DNA from: Hyphochytrium catenoides
Lineage: Eukaryota > Sar > Hyphochytriomycetes > Hyphochytriales > Hyphochytriaceae
NCBI GenBank assembly: GCA_900088475.1
Contig: FLMG01003876.1
Location: 1-64,000 of the forward strand
DNA length: 64,000 bases
Reading direction: 5' to 3'
Below, piece after piece: positions 47,086 to 56,716 of this stretch. Positions within the stretch are counted from its first letter, which is position 1; every line of letters starts with the position of its first letter. Both the position numbers and the translations under genes were made by a program. The notes under the pieces were generated by a model. It searched no databases. It was not told the origin of the DNA and worked only from the letters and a program-made list of their open reading frames with translations.

Positions 47086-49779
47086 TCACTCCATGTGTTC
47101 AAGGCTTAGCATTGACACGGCATGGACCAAACGCTTGTAGTCTGACAGCGAGTTATATACCTGGGCCGACAGACGGAACCACATCCGACCTGCAAAAGAG
47201 TAGGGAATAGCCTGCCAAGTTGGAGAGTGAATGGTTATTAGCCATTATGAGTTGAGACCAGCGCAAAGGAGAACGAGCATTCTCTGTGCTCTCATAGGGG
47301 ACACGCAGGAGAGAAAACCGAGGAACGAGAACGCCATGAACGCTGTCAACAGAAACCCCAGTACTAGCACAACATCGCTCAACTCTCTGGCTATTGGATG
47401 ATGTCCTATCGATCTATCCACCCGCAAAGAGATAAAGACAATTAGATCGGACCGGGTTGCCGCAGCGAAAGTCAGATGGAGATCTACATATGGGTTACCG
47501 TGATATCATAGTCCTCGAATAGTCTCTTGAAGAGATAAGTCTCGGCAGTCTCAGTCCCAAGTCCTCCTGCTTTCTCGAGATCCTTTAGCCTCCTTGCTAA
47601 ACCCTCGTCCACCTCTATAGAAGCCAAGCAGGGAGGGCAATGGAGCCTATCAGGGGCCTCCCTTTCCACCTCGGGTTCCCATAGTGGGACCATCAGCTTG
47701 GCTTGCCACTTTTGCTCGAACATCTTGCAGGCCTCTTTCAAACTCTGTGCGTTATACTGCCTTACAGCCCCGAAGCCGCCTGGAGATTGAGATGTATGGA
47801 AAGGTGAGTAGCTGTATAGCCTCTGCAGCAGACTTTTTGGAATCTCAAGACAGCGTAGACAATCAGCATGAAATGGGAAGTGCACTCGAACTGAATAAGG
47901 CCCAGGACGGTGCAGAGCCGTGGAAAGGTGCCCCTGCAGGCCGTGAGATGTGCGCCCCAAGAGACGAGTCCATAATAAGCAGCTCATTAATGTGTAGCTT
48001 GCAGTGATTGCTTAGTACCGAGCGCCTTCTCAACGAACTCTAAGGACTCCACAGCTCCAATGTAGGAGCTGTCGTCCCTGGTACCCTGCATGAAAAACTG
48101 GTCCTGAAAACATGCCCTTTTATTAGCTTGAGCAACTCATTGACAATGACACTTTCCTTTCCTAGGCCGGAGATTGACAGTACCCAGACGCCTTTGCACT
48201 TGGGAAAGGAAGCGGCTCTTACCTGGAAGGACTTGTCATGATTGTGTGACACCACAAGGGGTTGAACCAACGACTGACGCTCAGGCTTGACGTAGAGTAT
48301 TGCTGCTCCTTTAGGCGCAAAGGCCCATTTGTGCAGATTTCCAGTGTAATAGTCTACCCTGCTCGCGAGACGGTGAGGCATATACATCGAGACAAAGAAG
48401 CGGTAGCGTGGTTTAGAGGGGCATGGGAGGTCCAGTTCTAGGAATAGATGGGCATCAATTGGCTGACCCTAGATCTTGCAGGTCCAGCTCCAGCTGTCCT
48501 GGAGCATGAGCGCCATCCACAAAGACCTAGGATCACGATGGCAGAGGTAATGTGCGGGGGTTTGAGGGCATCCTGAAGGACAGACTTATACTCTAAACGA
48601 GAAGCTTTATTTTACCTGCACTCCCCTCTGGTGGGCTTCTCTGGTTATGGCCTTCACGGGCAAGACGAAGGATGGAATGGAAGATATGTGATCGATGACA
48701 AGTAAAACATCGCCTTCTCCTGGTTGGGCGTTCGCTTCCTCCATGGCCTTATTTAACTCTCGCAGAAGATCTGCGACTGGCAACTCCAGTCTGCAGGGAG
48801 AAGAAGGATCTGACAAATAGGGCAAGAGAACAAATTTTAGGGTAGACACGAAGACCTGTTACTTTGCCATGGGCCAGGTGGGCGGCAACAGTTGCTATCA
48901 TGAGGCTAACCCTGGCGTTGAGGCTTCTCAAAGCGATGAATAAGGCTTGAGTCGATGGCAAACCAGCATTTACAAAGCAAAGACAAAACAGATGGCAGCG
49001 ACAAAATATCGATAAAGAAGTCTACATGTAGGGAGCCCACCTTCAGCTTCGCGGACCGGAATGACGACTGGAATGTGACGGATCTTTCGTCGATTGCACT
49101 CGGCAAGGACAGACTGTGAGGTGGACACCTTAGAGTNNNNNNNNNNNNNNNNNNNNNNNNNNNNNNNNNNNNNNNNNNNNNNGTTATGCTGGTGGATATG
49201 ATCGCCTTCCAGCGGGCACATCTGGACTGGAGAACGCTGTTAGCCCCTGTTGTGGCATTCTGGACGAAGACGAGACTTCCAGGTTGTGCATGAAGCCACT
49301 TGCCAACAGTCTCCGCTGCCTCCTTCCACAGTCGCTCGTTGTGATGCCGGAACCAGTCGTCGGGGTGGCTTTCGATCAACCTTCTAACTTCCTCTTGGCG
49401 GGCAAAGACCTAAGGCCAGGATAGGACGGAGCAGTCTGGAGGGTAAGTTTATTTTGAAAAACACCAGCTGTGAGGAAAACTGATGCTTTGGTTGCTGCTT
49501 TACCTGTTTGGGGAGCGTGCCAAAGCTGCCATGATTAAGGAAGCAATGACCATCGGTACGCAGGAAGAAGAGTTCCCGGCAAGCCTGGCTGCCCAATGTT
49601 ACAGCTTTGTACTCTTGAATCGAAGCATTGGAAGACTGGGCTCCGCCTGCAGAATGAAGTTGCTCTCCTTTTCCTTCTCTCCTCTTCGCGTCAAGGAGGA
49701 AGTACAAAGACCAAAATGCTAAGGAAACAGCGAGACCAGTTGCCAAACCGGCGATAGAAGCCGACGTGCCCTCCATCAT
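47086..49779 (-). CDS. Membrane-anchored PLP-dependent aminotransferase class V (isopenicillin N epimerase-like)
   Basis: The eight exons are 49504-49779, 49041-49409 (contains the 46-N gap), 48616-48809, 48468-48526, 48223-48358, 48019-48103, 47499-47779 and 47086-47211. That gives about 505 residues plus the gap. The N-terminus carries one transmembrane segment ([19 protein letters not shown]). The fold-type I PLP core follows: [73 protein letters not shown], the Schiff-base lysine in [30 protein letters not shown], and a C-terminal [17 protein letters not shown]. Family members include isopenicillin N epimerase, cysteine desulfurase-like and ergothioneine C-S lyase enzymes; the substrate here is unknown. 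Between NSVLQS and the gap, the family-like frame ([13 protein letters not shown]) is shifted by one base, so either the assembly is wrong beside the gap or the copy is damaged. Confidence 0.82.
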
Positions 49780-50350
49780 ATGCTATTCACGGAAGAGGTA
49801 GCCCTGGCGTCCACCGTCAAGTGCTCGAAGCTCTGGCGGCGGAGGAGGTCCCTCACTGAGCTATGTTTATACGGCCTGCCCTGGTAGCGGTAAGAGCTGC
49901 TGAGCCCTGCTGAGACACTTGAAGACTGGCGGCAGGGCACGAAGGAAGAAGCTTCAAGGTGATTGCGGGAGGATGGCCTCAGATGATCATCAGAAGAGAA
50001 CAGCCTTGCCATCAGAATCCTCCTATGGCCTAGCTTTCTCAATGACGACAAACTATGGATGACAAGCAAATATTACGACGAGTTAATTCCAGCGGTTATA
50101 GTTTTAGGTACATTTCTATGAGGACGGTGTGGCAGATGACATGCAATTGACCCTTATAATCTGTCCGAGTTCCTTATTATGAGAATCTATGGATTATAGG
50201 AATGAATGATTGTCATCTGCTGAAGAAGAAGATTCAATGAAAGAAGAGAAACTTCAACTTGCAGCTTCTCAACTTCATCTCTCTCTGATCTGGGGGTTAC
50301 TTCCAAGCTCTATGATAGCAGCTCTTGCTCAGCCTTCAAGTCAATCGTCA
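49780..50350. other. Intergenic region, no gene seen
   Basis: The 5' flank of the PLP enzyme gene. It contains a 97-codon minus-strand open frame (49776-50069) without motifs and an AT-richer stretch near 50090-50260. No RNA gene was seen. Confidence 0.35.
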
Positions 50351-50795
50351 TGGGCCTGCTGATGATAAGAGGAAGCCTCCTTCTCATCGCGGAGCCTGCT
50401 CCTTCTTGTATACTCTACTTCATCCGTAGGTAAGGAACTTACAATCTGACATTGACGGGCACTCGGAATCTCAGATTAGTATCCCAGAAGACATCTTTAT
50501 GGGCCCTGCTGATAAGAAGATAAAGCCTTCCGATCCTTGCAGAGCCTGCTCCTCCTTGTATACTCAACTTCATCCGTAGGAAAGGAACTTACAATCTGAC
50601 ATTGACGGGCACTCAGAATCTCAGATTAGTATCCCAGAAGACATCTTCATGAGCCCTGCTGACAATAAGAGGAAGCCTCCTTCTCGTTGCGGAGCTGCTC
50701 CTACTTATATACTCTACCTTATCGGTAGCAAATAAAGTGGCAATCTGACATTGACAGACACTCAGAATAGTATTTTAAAGGCTTTTCTTATAAGA
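50351..50795. repeat. Tandem repeat, about three units of ~150 bp
   Basis: Unit starts at about 50351, 50500 and 50650 give periods of 149 and 150 bp. Units share gggccctgctgataag..., cctgctcctccttgtatact, cttcatccgtagg, caatctgacattgacgggca and atcccagaagacatctt. Units 1 and 2 are nearly identical in their second halves; unit 3 is more diverged and ends near 50795, just before the stop codon of the arrestin gene. The spacing is too long and there are no unique spacers, so this is a satellite-like direct repeat, not CRISPR. Confidence 0.9.
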
Positions 50796-50801
50796 TAATG
50801 A

Positions 50802-51839
50802 TCAATAACTTGGATAGGCTGTCAAATTTTGATCCAACTTCACTGGTGAGATGACTTGAGGGCTCCAGTCCACGGGAATGGCGACAGGAACTTCGTATGG
50901 CTCTGGCTGAGCAGGCGGCGACTGAAGGATCTGAATAGGGAGCTCAAGAGTTGGCTTGAAGGTGCCCAGACGAAGCTTAACTTCCACGTGATAGCTGCAC
51001 CTAAAGTTATGGATTTCTGGACCCGTACTAGGAACAAACCCATTTTGTCCATCTGGAGGAGCAACCGGAAGCTGCAAGTCGCAGCTCTTCGATTCTCCAG
51101 GCTGGATTAGTTCGTCAGTCTCGACGTACGAACAGACAAATGTGGAGGTCTCAGAATGGCCGTGGGCTCGGAACTCCATCCGGCACACGAGGCTGATCTT
51201 GATGCCCTTTGCCTTCAAGCTAGAGTTATTGCGAGCTTCGACATGCACCTGTAGCTGCTCGTTGTGAGTATAGGTGTCCGTGAGAAGACTGGCTAGAAGA
51301 AACCCTGAACCCCTGGTAAGGCAGCAGTATTCCTTAATAATTTCTGTACACTCCGATGCAATAGGCCTCGGCGGTGCTCCTGTCCTTTGGCTAATGACGC
51401 CAAATGACATCTTTGACTTGATATCCGATCGAAACATCCCTTTGACGTCACAGATCGCCTTCATTTTGTAGGTAACTGAAGCCTTCTTGTTGGGTCTGGA
51501 GATACAAAGGGAACTGGGGAGGTCTGGCGGCAGACAGAACTCAAAGTTCACCTGATAACTCCCAGGCATAAGCGTTCCTCTAGGCGTAAAGAGTGGAATC
51601 TGAACCTTCAAAATGGTGCGCTTAGCTGTATAAGTCTTTCTCTCAGTCTTCCCGTCATGGGTCACTTGGCGACTTATCTCTACAGCTTCAACACCTTTGA
51701 CTCGGAGGTAAACCACATGTGCTTCTAAGGGTTTGCCAATCACAAGGGCTACAGTCCCTCTCACAATCTCCCCCGCTACATAGACAGTCTTCTCAGGAGC
51801 AATGAGCAGAGAAGAGTCCGAATTTCCCATCTTGGCCAC
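50802..51839 (-). CDS. Arrestin-domain protein
   Basis: A single exon of 345 residues with the bilobed arrestin fold. The N-lobe begins SSLLIAPEKTVYVAGEIVRG and continues with VYLRVKGVEAVEI, IPLFTPRGTLMPGSYQVNFEFCLPPDLPSSL and ASVTYKMKAICDV. The C-lobe has CCLTRGSGFLLASLLTD, HVEARNNSSLKAKGIKISL and a closing CSYHVEVKLRLGTFKPTLELPIQIL. It then ends PYEVPVAIPVDWSPQ and AYPSY, a tail with tyrosine/proline that could bind adaptors or ubiquitin ligases. Alpha-arrestin-like proteins link membrane cargo or receptors to endocytosis. VPS26 is a less likely alternative because the GxVxV/PxSYE pattern of the retromer subunit is not evident. There are no introns. The 3' end abuts the ~150-bp repeat array. 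Confidence 0.88.
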   Translation of the reverse strand: MAKMGNSDSSLLIAPEKTVYVAGEIVRGTVALVIGKPLEAHVVYLRVKGVEAVEISRQVTHDGKTERKTYTAKRTILKVQIPLFTPRGTLMPGSYQVNFEFCLPPDLPSSLCISRPNKKASVTYKMKAICDVKGMFRSDIKSKMSFGVISQRTGAPPRPIASECTEIIKEYCCLTRGSGFLLASLLTDTYTHNEQLQVHVEARNNSSLKAKGIKISLVCRMEFRAHGHSETSTFVCSYVETDELIQPGESKSCDLQLPVAPPDGQNGFVPSTGPEIHNFRCSYHVEVKLRLGTFKPTLELPIQILQSPPAQPEPYEVPVAIPVDWSPQVISPVKLDQNLTAYPSY

Positions 51840-52297
51840 AGAGATTCGTTCCCTGCGACGAAGAGTTTACCGACTACACTCCAAGTGTGGGTCAAGCGGG
51901 AAGTATGGCGATTCACTCAAAGGGGGTTGTTGCCGGTTTGGAACTCAACAGGGTAAAGCGCCATCAGCGGGCCATGACTAGCTCCTTTCGAGCTCCTTTC
52001 GATAGTAGCACTTGAAGACTGGACATGCCAACACCTTGCACACGGAAGCTGCTGAGTCTGCTCGTGCCGGATGCTAGATACACTTACCGTGGGATAAGAT
52101 GCAGCAAGTTAGCTCCCTAAACGCACACCCGTAACCACCACCAACACGCTAGATTCTGGCGCCTGTCTCTCGCACTGACCGAGTTGACTGTTCTTGGTTC
52201 CCTTCTTCTTGGCTAAGACTCTTGGCTCTTCTGCATGTGCGATCTTTCCTGCTGCTTCCGTCCCTCACATCCTACATCTTCGTCCCATCCTTCAACA
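51840..52297. promoter_or_regulatory. Divergent intergenic region
   Basis: The region lies between the arrestin start codon and the tentative plus-strand gene downstream. A short direct duplication, ctcctttcgagctcctttcga, occurs near 51981-52002. Otherwise it is unique sequence. Confidence 0.35.
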
Positions 52298-52761
52298 TGG
52301 TCCATCCTCCTCCTCCAGCGTCAACGCAAGTGTTGCCGATCTTCTAACTCTGCTTGTCCGTTTCTCCCTAGAACCTGGAAGATGACAATGACAATCCATC
52401 AGAAGTTCAATTTTTCCCAAGAAATGTACGATACCCGAAGACAGGGGTTCCATGATAACTGAATACTGATAATCGGCTAGGTTGGAGAAACGAACGCAGT
52501 GAGCTGAATGATGATGTCTCAGAAAGATATGTCCGGAAGGGCAAGAGGTCCAAGACTAGTCAGGTGCACATAAGTCTAAGGATCTATGAGAGGATAGACC
52601 ATCTGCTGCTGGTCCCATCGCTCACTTGGTCGCTCACTTGTTCGGAGGAGGCTTTACCAGCGTCTCTGCAGTGCCAGCGACTGCTTAAGGACTCTCGGTG
52701 GCCAGCGGGAGTGGACAACATTTTCCTGGTGACGGAGATGAAGGTGGGCTTTAAGCTTTAA
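52298..52761 (+). CDS. Tentative small gene of unknown function
   Basis: Three protein-like pieces can be chained. The first is ATG 52298 with MVHPPPPASTQ. Next is an exon from about 52372 (NLEDDNDNPSEVQFFPRN) after a ctccctag acceptor. The third is a piece from about 52505 (LNDDVSERYVRKGKRSKTSQ, HISLRIYERIDHLLLVPSL, SRWPAGVDNIFLVTEMK) ending at a TAA (52759-52761). The product would be about 118 residues. The middle donor is ambiguous (GTACG or GTTCC), and the gene would end only 8 bp before the next start codon. The pieces may therefore instead be 5' exons of the following gene. No family is recognised. Confidence 0.3.
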
Positions 52762-52769
52762 ACCGTGAA

Positions 52770-55700
52770 ATGGCAGTCCTCAAAGGTCCAACCTTTCGGA
52801 GGGTGATGCTGCAACGTTTAGCTCTCTTCAGTTATTCGTGGCCCCATCGGATCCGCAATACCCGTTTACATGGGTCCCTCCGTTCTTCTCGTGGTCTGTT
52901 ATGCCCCTGCTTGGCACCGACTAGTTATAGTGGATTGACTGGTAGCTACAATGATCGGACCGCCAAGGCTCTCTCCTACTACGTGGTTGCACGTCATTTT
53001 AGCTCAAAGGAGAGCGCACAAAAGACAGACGAGTTCAGCGTACCTCAACGAGTAGTAGAAAAGCTTCCTGATACGGTCTGGCGACCCGATGAAGAATTTG
53101 ACCGCATGATGAGCTGGGAGATGAAGATGCGACGCCGAGTGGAGATGGGAGCTTCCATCCTTAAGCTCTCCATCTTTTCCTTCTTTCGTCCCCTCTCCGT
53201 CTTCACCATAGGTACGATACGCTAAAGAGTAACTCTTCTACGCAATAGCATCTTTCTCACCCTGAGAAGGAGTTTGTGTCTCCTCCGTGCTTGTTATTGG
53301 GTTGTATGAGGGTTACCTCCTCTGTGACATTAGCCGGCCGGAGTCGCTAGGTTTCGTTCTCTCCTACGCGTACAATCAGGTGATCCCTAGTACAGTATGG
53401 GACACAATCCCAGCAGAAGTCATTGCTCTGTCAAAAGGCTTGGATCCTGAAGTGGTAGGAAGCTCCTCCATCGCACCTCGAAGTGCTCAAGAACCATTCC
53501 AAGCTCCTCAATGTGCTTATCATTTGTCATACGATCTGAAGTCGGGCCTTCTTTTAGGTACTTCAAGGCATGGCGAGTCCGGTGGAGGAGGCTAGGAGAC
53601 AGATTAGCCTCCAGCGCTGTCATCACTTTCGTGCTATGATGGCGGGGTTGATGATGATCACACAGGTACAGAAGTGCTTGTTTGATTTTAGAATCCGAAA
53701 GCAGTGCATTTNNNNTCCAGCCTGAAGGCTGTGGAAAAATACTCCCATCTGGTGAGCCAAGGCAGAGTCCCACCTCTTCCAGGCATCAATGAGCGAGTGA
53801 TAAGGTGCCCCAACGTCCTCTATTTGGCGGGACTGGGTTACATTGACATCGCGTCGCATTCGCACTCTCACAGACTGTGCGGGACTACAAGTACCACCAC
53901 GGAGCTATCGATGGAAAGATATGGCGAGCACATTCTCCCGGTTTTTGAAAGCCCCGAACAGTTCAGTCGGCCAATTGCTCTATCACTTTTAGCTGCTGGC
54001 CATTCATCTTCTTTCCCTTGATCTAGGATCCGGCATGTGCTGGAGAGATGGACGAAGTCCTTCTCGATCCCTACAATATGGGTGGTAAGACAGTGTATCA
54101 ACCTCCACGCGTCCTTTGGGGGCATTACCCATTGTTCTAAGCCCTAGATGGTATCTATTTAAAGCTCAACCTTTCGCGTAGGTGCACCCTGACCAGTATG
54201 GGATCAAACACTCGTGGAGTCGACTGTCAATCTCAAAGGATTATATGCTGAAAGCCACCACGGGCAGGTAGTGCACCCGCTCGTCTTTCATCGTTCAAGC
54301 TCAGAAGACCCGAAGCTCACCGACCTACCCCTAATGTTCCGGTTGAATGGTTCTTTAGGCTCACGTTTTTCCTGGAGGCGGATGGAACAAGCTCAGAACT
54401 CTCAATGTCACATAGAGCAGATCGAGAGGAGTATCTTTCAATTGAGGTAGGAGTCGTGGCCCTTCTACCCTTCCCGGCCAATCGCCTTAACTCTATTGAG
54501 CCTGCAAGACCGTGTCAAAAGTACTTCCTCTCGTGGCCCACGTACACTAACTTTGTTTCCATTTAGACTGTGCATTCTTTCTCAGAACCTTTGGTAACGG
54601 TACTCACCCTCAACTTCTGCTTCATCTGTTGTTAGAAAGCGTCCCAGGGCTTCCGAATGCTTGAAATTCAAGCTTCCCAAACCATTCCCAAGCCCTTTAG
54701 AACCCTTAGAGTGTACCTTGGAGACTCCTTAGAGGTAAGAGAACTTATGATCTGGTGGCGCCTAGAGGTTAGCTAACAAAGGCGTAGAGGATCCACAATG
54801 GAGGGGCTGGAGAGGTGACTCTTCGCCAGAGAGTGGATCTGCGAAAGGTATGTCTTGAGCATGAACATCTTGGGCCATGGGCCATCCTTTGTTGGTTCTA
54901 GCTGCCCCAAAATATGTATCGGAGCCCTACTGCGTATCCAGGGTGTTACTCCATGAGATTAAACAGAACTGTTCCCTACCAGATGCCCGGCTATATAAAA
55001 CATTTTAACTTGTTCTCACCTTCTACAGGAAGCTGACATATTTGTGGACTCTCGGGCGCCTATTGCTCTTGCTGTACTTCGATGGTGTGATCGAGTTGTT
55101 GGTGTGTGCCCTCTCGGATGGCTACAATTTGAAATCTCTCTCCACTACTTAATACTGCTGAAGCTCTTAGTTCTCATACTTAGCTCCTTGCTGTCTTTAG
55201 TCCTCGTGGCACGGCCAGGTGCATCCTTCGAGGTCCTCTTATCCCTGTTCTTTTCCTGCACTATATAACGAGTTGGGTGGAGAGTACCTAGTCTAATACG
55301 TTGGGCTAGGAAAGCCTGGGAAAGAGAAGTCTGAGTCTGGCGGCGTTACTGGGGTACTCATCCTAGATGCAGATAAGCATACTTATCCTCTGGCCTTCAA
55401 TCTCCTGACGTCGTACGGTGAGACCTCTACCTGCCCTCACCTACCGCCGTCCTCACGTTCCTAATATATGCCCACCTCACCATTTCAACGCCTTACAACG
55501 TTAGGATACACGGTTCTAGACCAGGGTTCAATCAGCGAGTCGATGCTTCAGTCGTTGGCAGAAGGAAAGGATAACTCTTTCTCCTTTGAAGAGTATCTAA
55601 GGGCTTTTTACGATCCACCAGAAAAGGAAGAGAAGAAAAGCATATCGATGAAAGATATACCCCGCCTTATTTATCATAGGTGAACTGTCTCCTATACGTA

Positions 55701-56520
55701 TCCCAGCTTCACACATCGTATTTCGTCCGTTTGCTTTCCTTTGCCGCACTTGGAAACTATTCTAATACTTCTGGCCCAGCAATACAGCGGCCACAGTCAA
55801 CGCTGTTCACGCCCTTGTCAAGGCGAAAGCTGCTGATCCTGCAAGGTGCTGCGTGGTAATCGAGAGGTGAGGTTTTCCCTTTACTGGTTCTGGATTCCGC
55901 AAAGTGTTTGAGTTCCGCTCGCCTTCTGCAATGTAGTTGACTTCGCCTCGACTCAACTTGTGTCCTCCCCTTGTTCCTTCAACTCAGTCACAAGGGCCTA
56001 GAGTACTTGGATGATCTAAAGGATGAAGGAGGGAACAGATTTGAGGCCATTTGCACGGCTGTCATCTATGACGATCTGTTCAGAAAGGTGAGCGGACGGC
56101 CTGATGTGGTGCCTGGACAGCCTGGCGTTTGACTTCCACTGTAAAGTGACTGGAGCTCTGCTTTTCTACCATCGTCATTTCAGAGCTTATTCTTTCTCTT
56201 GCTGCTCTGTCTTGGGTGTTGACTCTTCTTGGTGTGCTCTTCGTGCACTTTTACGCCACCGTTGACAGGTGAGGGTCTGGACGCGCATGGGATACAGTTC
56301 GTCAGCTATCCAAGACGAGCTGGATACACGCTTTAAACCAGTCATTGGAAAGAGACTAGCGGCCATCATGAAGGTGGAGCAGGACAAAGAGGAAGGGACT
56401 GTTAGGTCCGTGTCTACGCTTCCTCCCACTCCAGAGCACGACAAGGAGGGTATCCTTTACCGCTTATTTATCGGAGCGAAGACATCGTTTCAAGCTCTCA
56501 TGCAGATAGGAAAGAAGTAG
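52770..56520 (+). CDS. Unrecognised multi-exon gene, probable mitochondrial protein
   Basis: The first exon (52770-53211) encodes a long Arg/Ser/Leu-rich, acid-poor N-terminus with ARHFSSKE, resembling a mitochondrial presequence cleavage region, then VWRPDEEFDRMMSWEMKMRR. Further probable exons, each with gt/ag borders, start near 53267 (GLYEGYLLCDISRPESLGF), 53880 (TVRDYKYHHGAIDGKIWRAH), 54028 (DPACAGEMDEVLLDPYNMG), 54181 (VHPDQYGIKHSWSRLSIS), 54320-54448 (VEWFFRLTFFLEADG), 54637, 55029 (EADIFVDSRAPIALAVLRW), 55310 (GVTGVLILDADKHTYPLAF), 55500 (GYTVLDQGSISESM), 55782, 55988 and 56269-56520 (RVWTRMGYSSSAIQDELD). The full splice chain is not resolved, and 4 N lie at 53712-53715. I recognise no family. 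It could be two genes, and the product may exceed 700 residues. Confidence 0.55.
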
Positions 56521-56716
56521 AATAAGTCCAAGCCTTTGTAGACCATTCTCCTCTCAGTAGGCTCTACGCTGCGTATATTCACATGAAAGCGGCAAGGTCT
56601 GTCCGGTGCTAGACAAGGCCTGGCCCCAAACGGAACTGGCGAAGCGAAGACAGTTTGACGATGCGGTGTCGTAGTGGGTGTAAAGCCGTTTCGAGTTCTC
56701 GGCAGCTGTGTCATCG

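Noticed and set aside
48870-48960. Possible extra exon ([22 protein letters not shown]) in the PLP enzyme gene
   Set aside because: Phase does not fit either neighbour, whereas joining 49041 to 48809 keeps the frame and the family sequence.
50351-50795. CRISPR-like array
   Set aside because: Units are ~150 bp contiguous repeats without unique spacers, in a eukaryotic context.
53420-53773. Minus-strand 117-codon frame across the 4-N gap
   Set aside because: Fairly protein-like, but the flanking exons and splice sites are on the plus strand and it spans an assembly gap.
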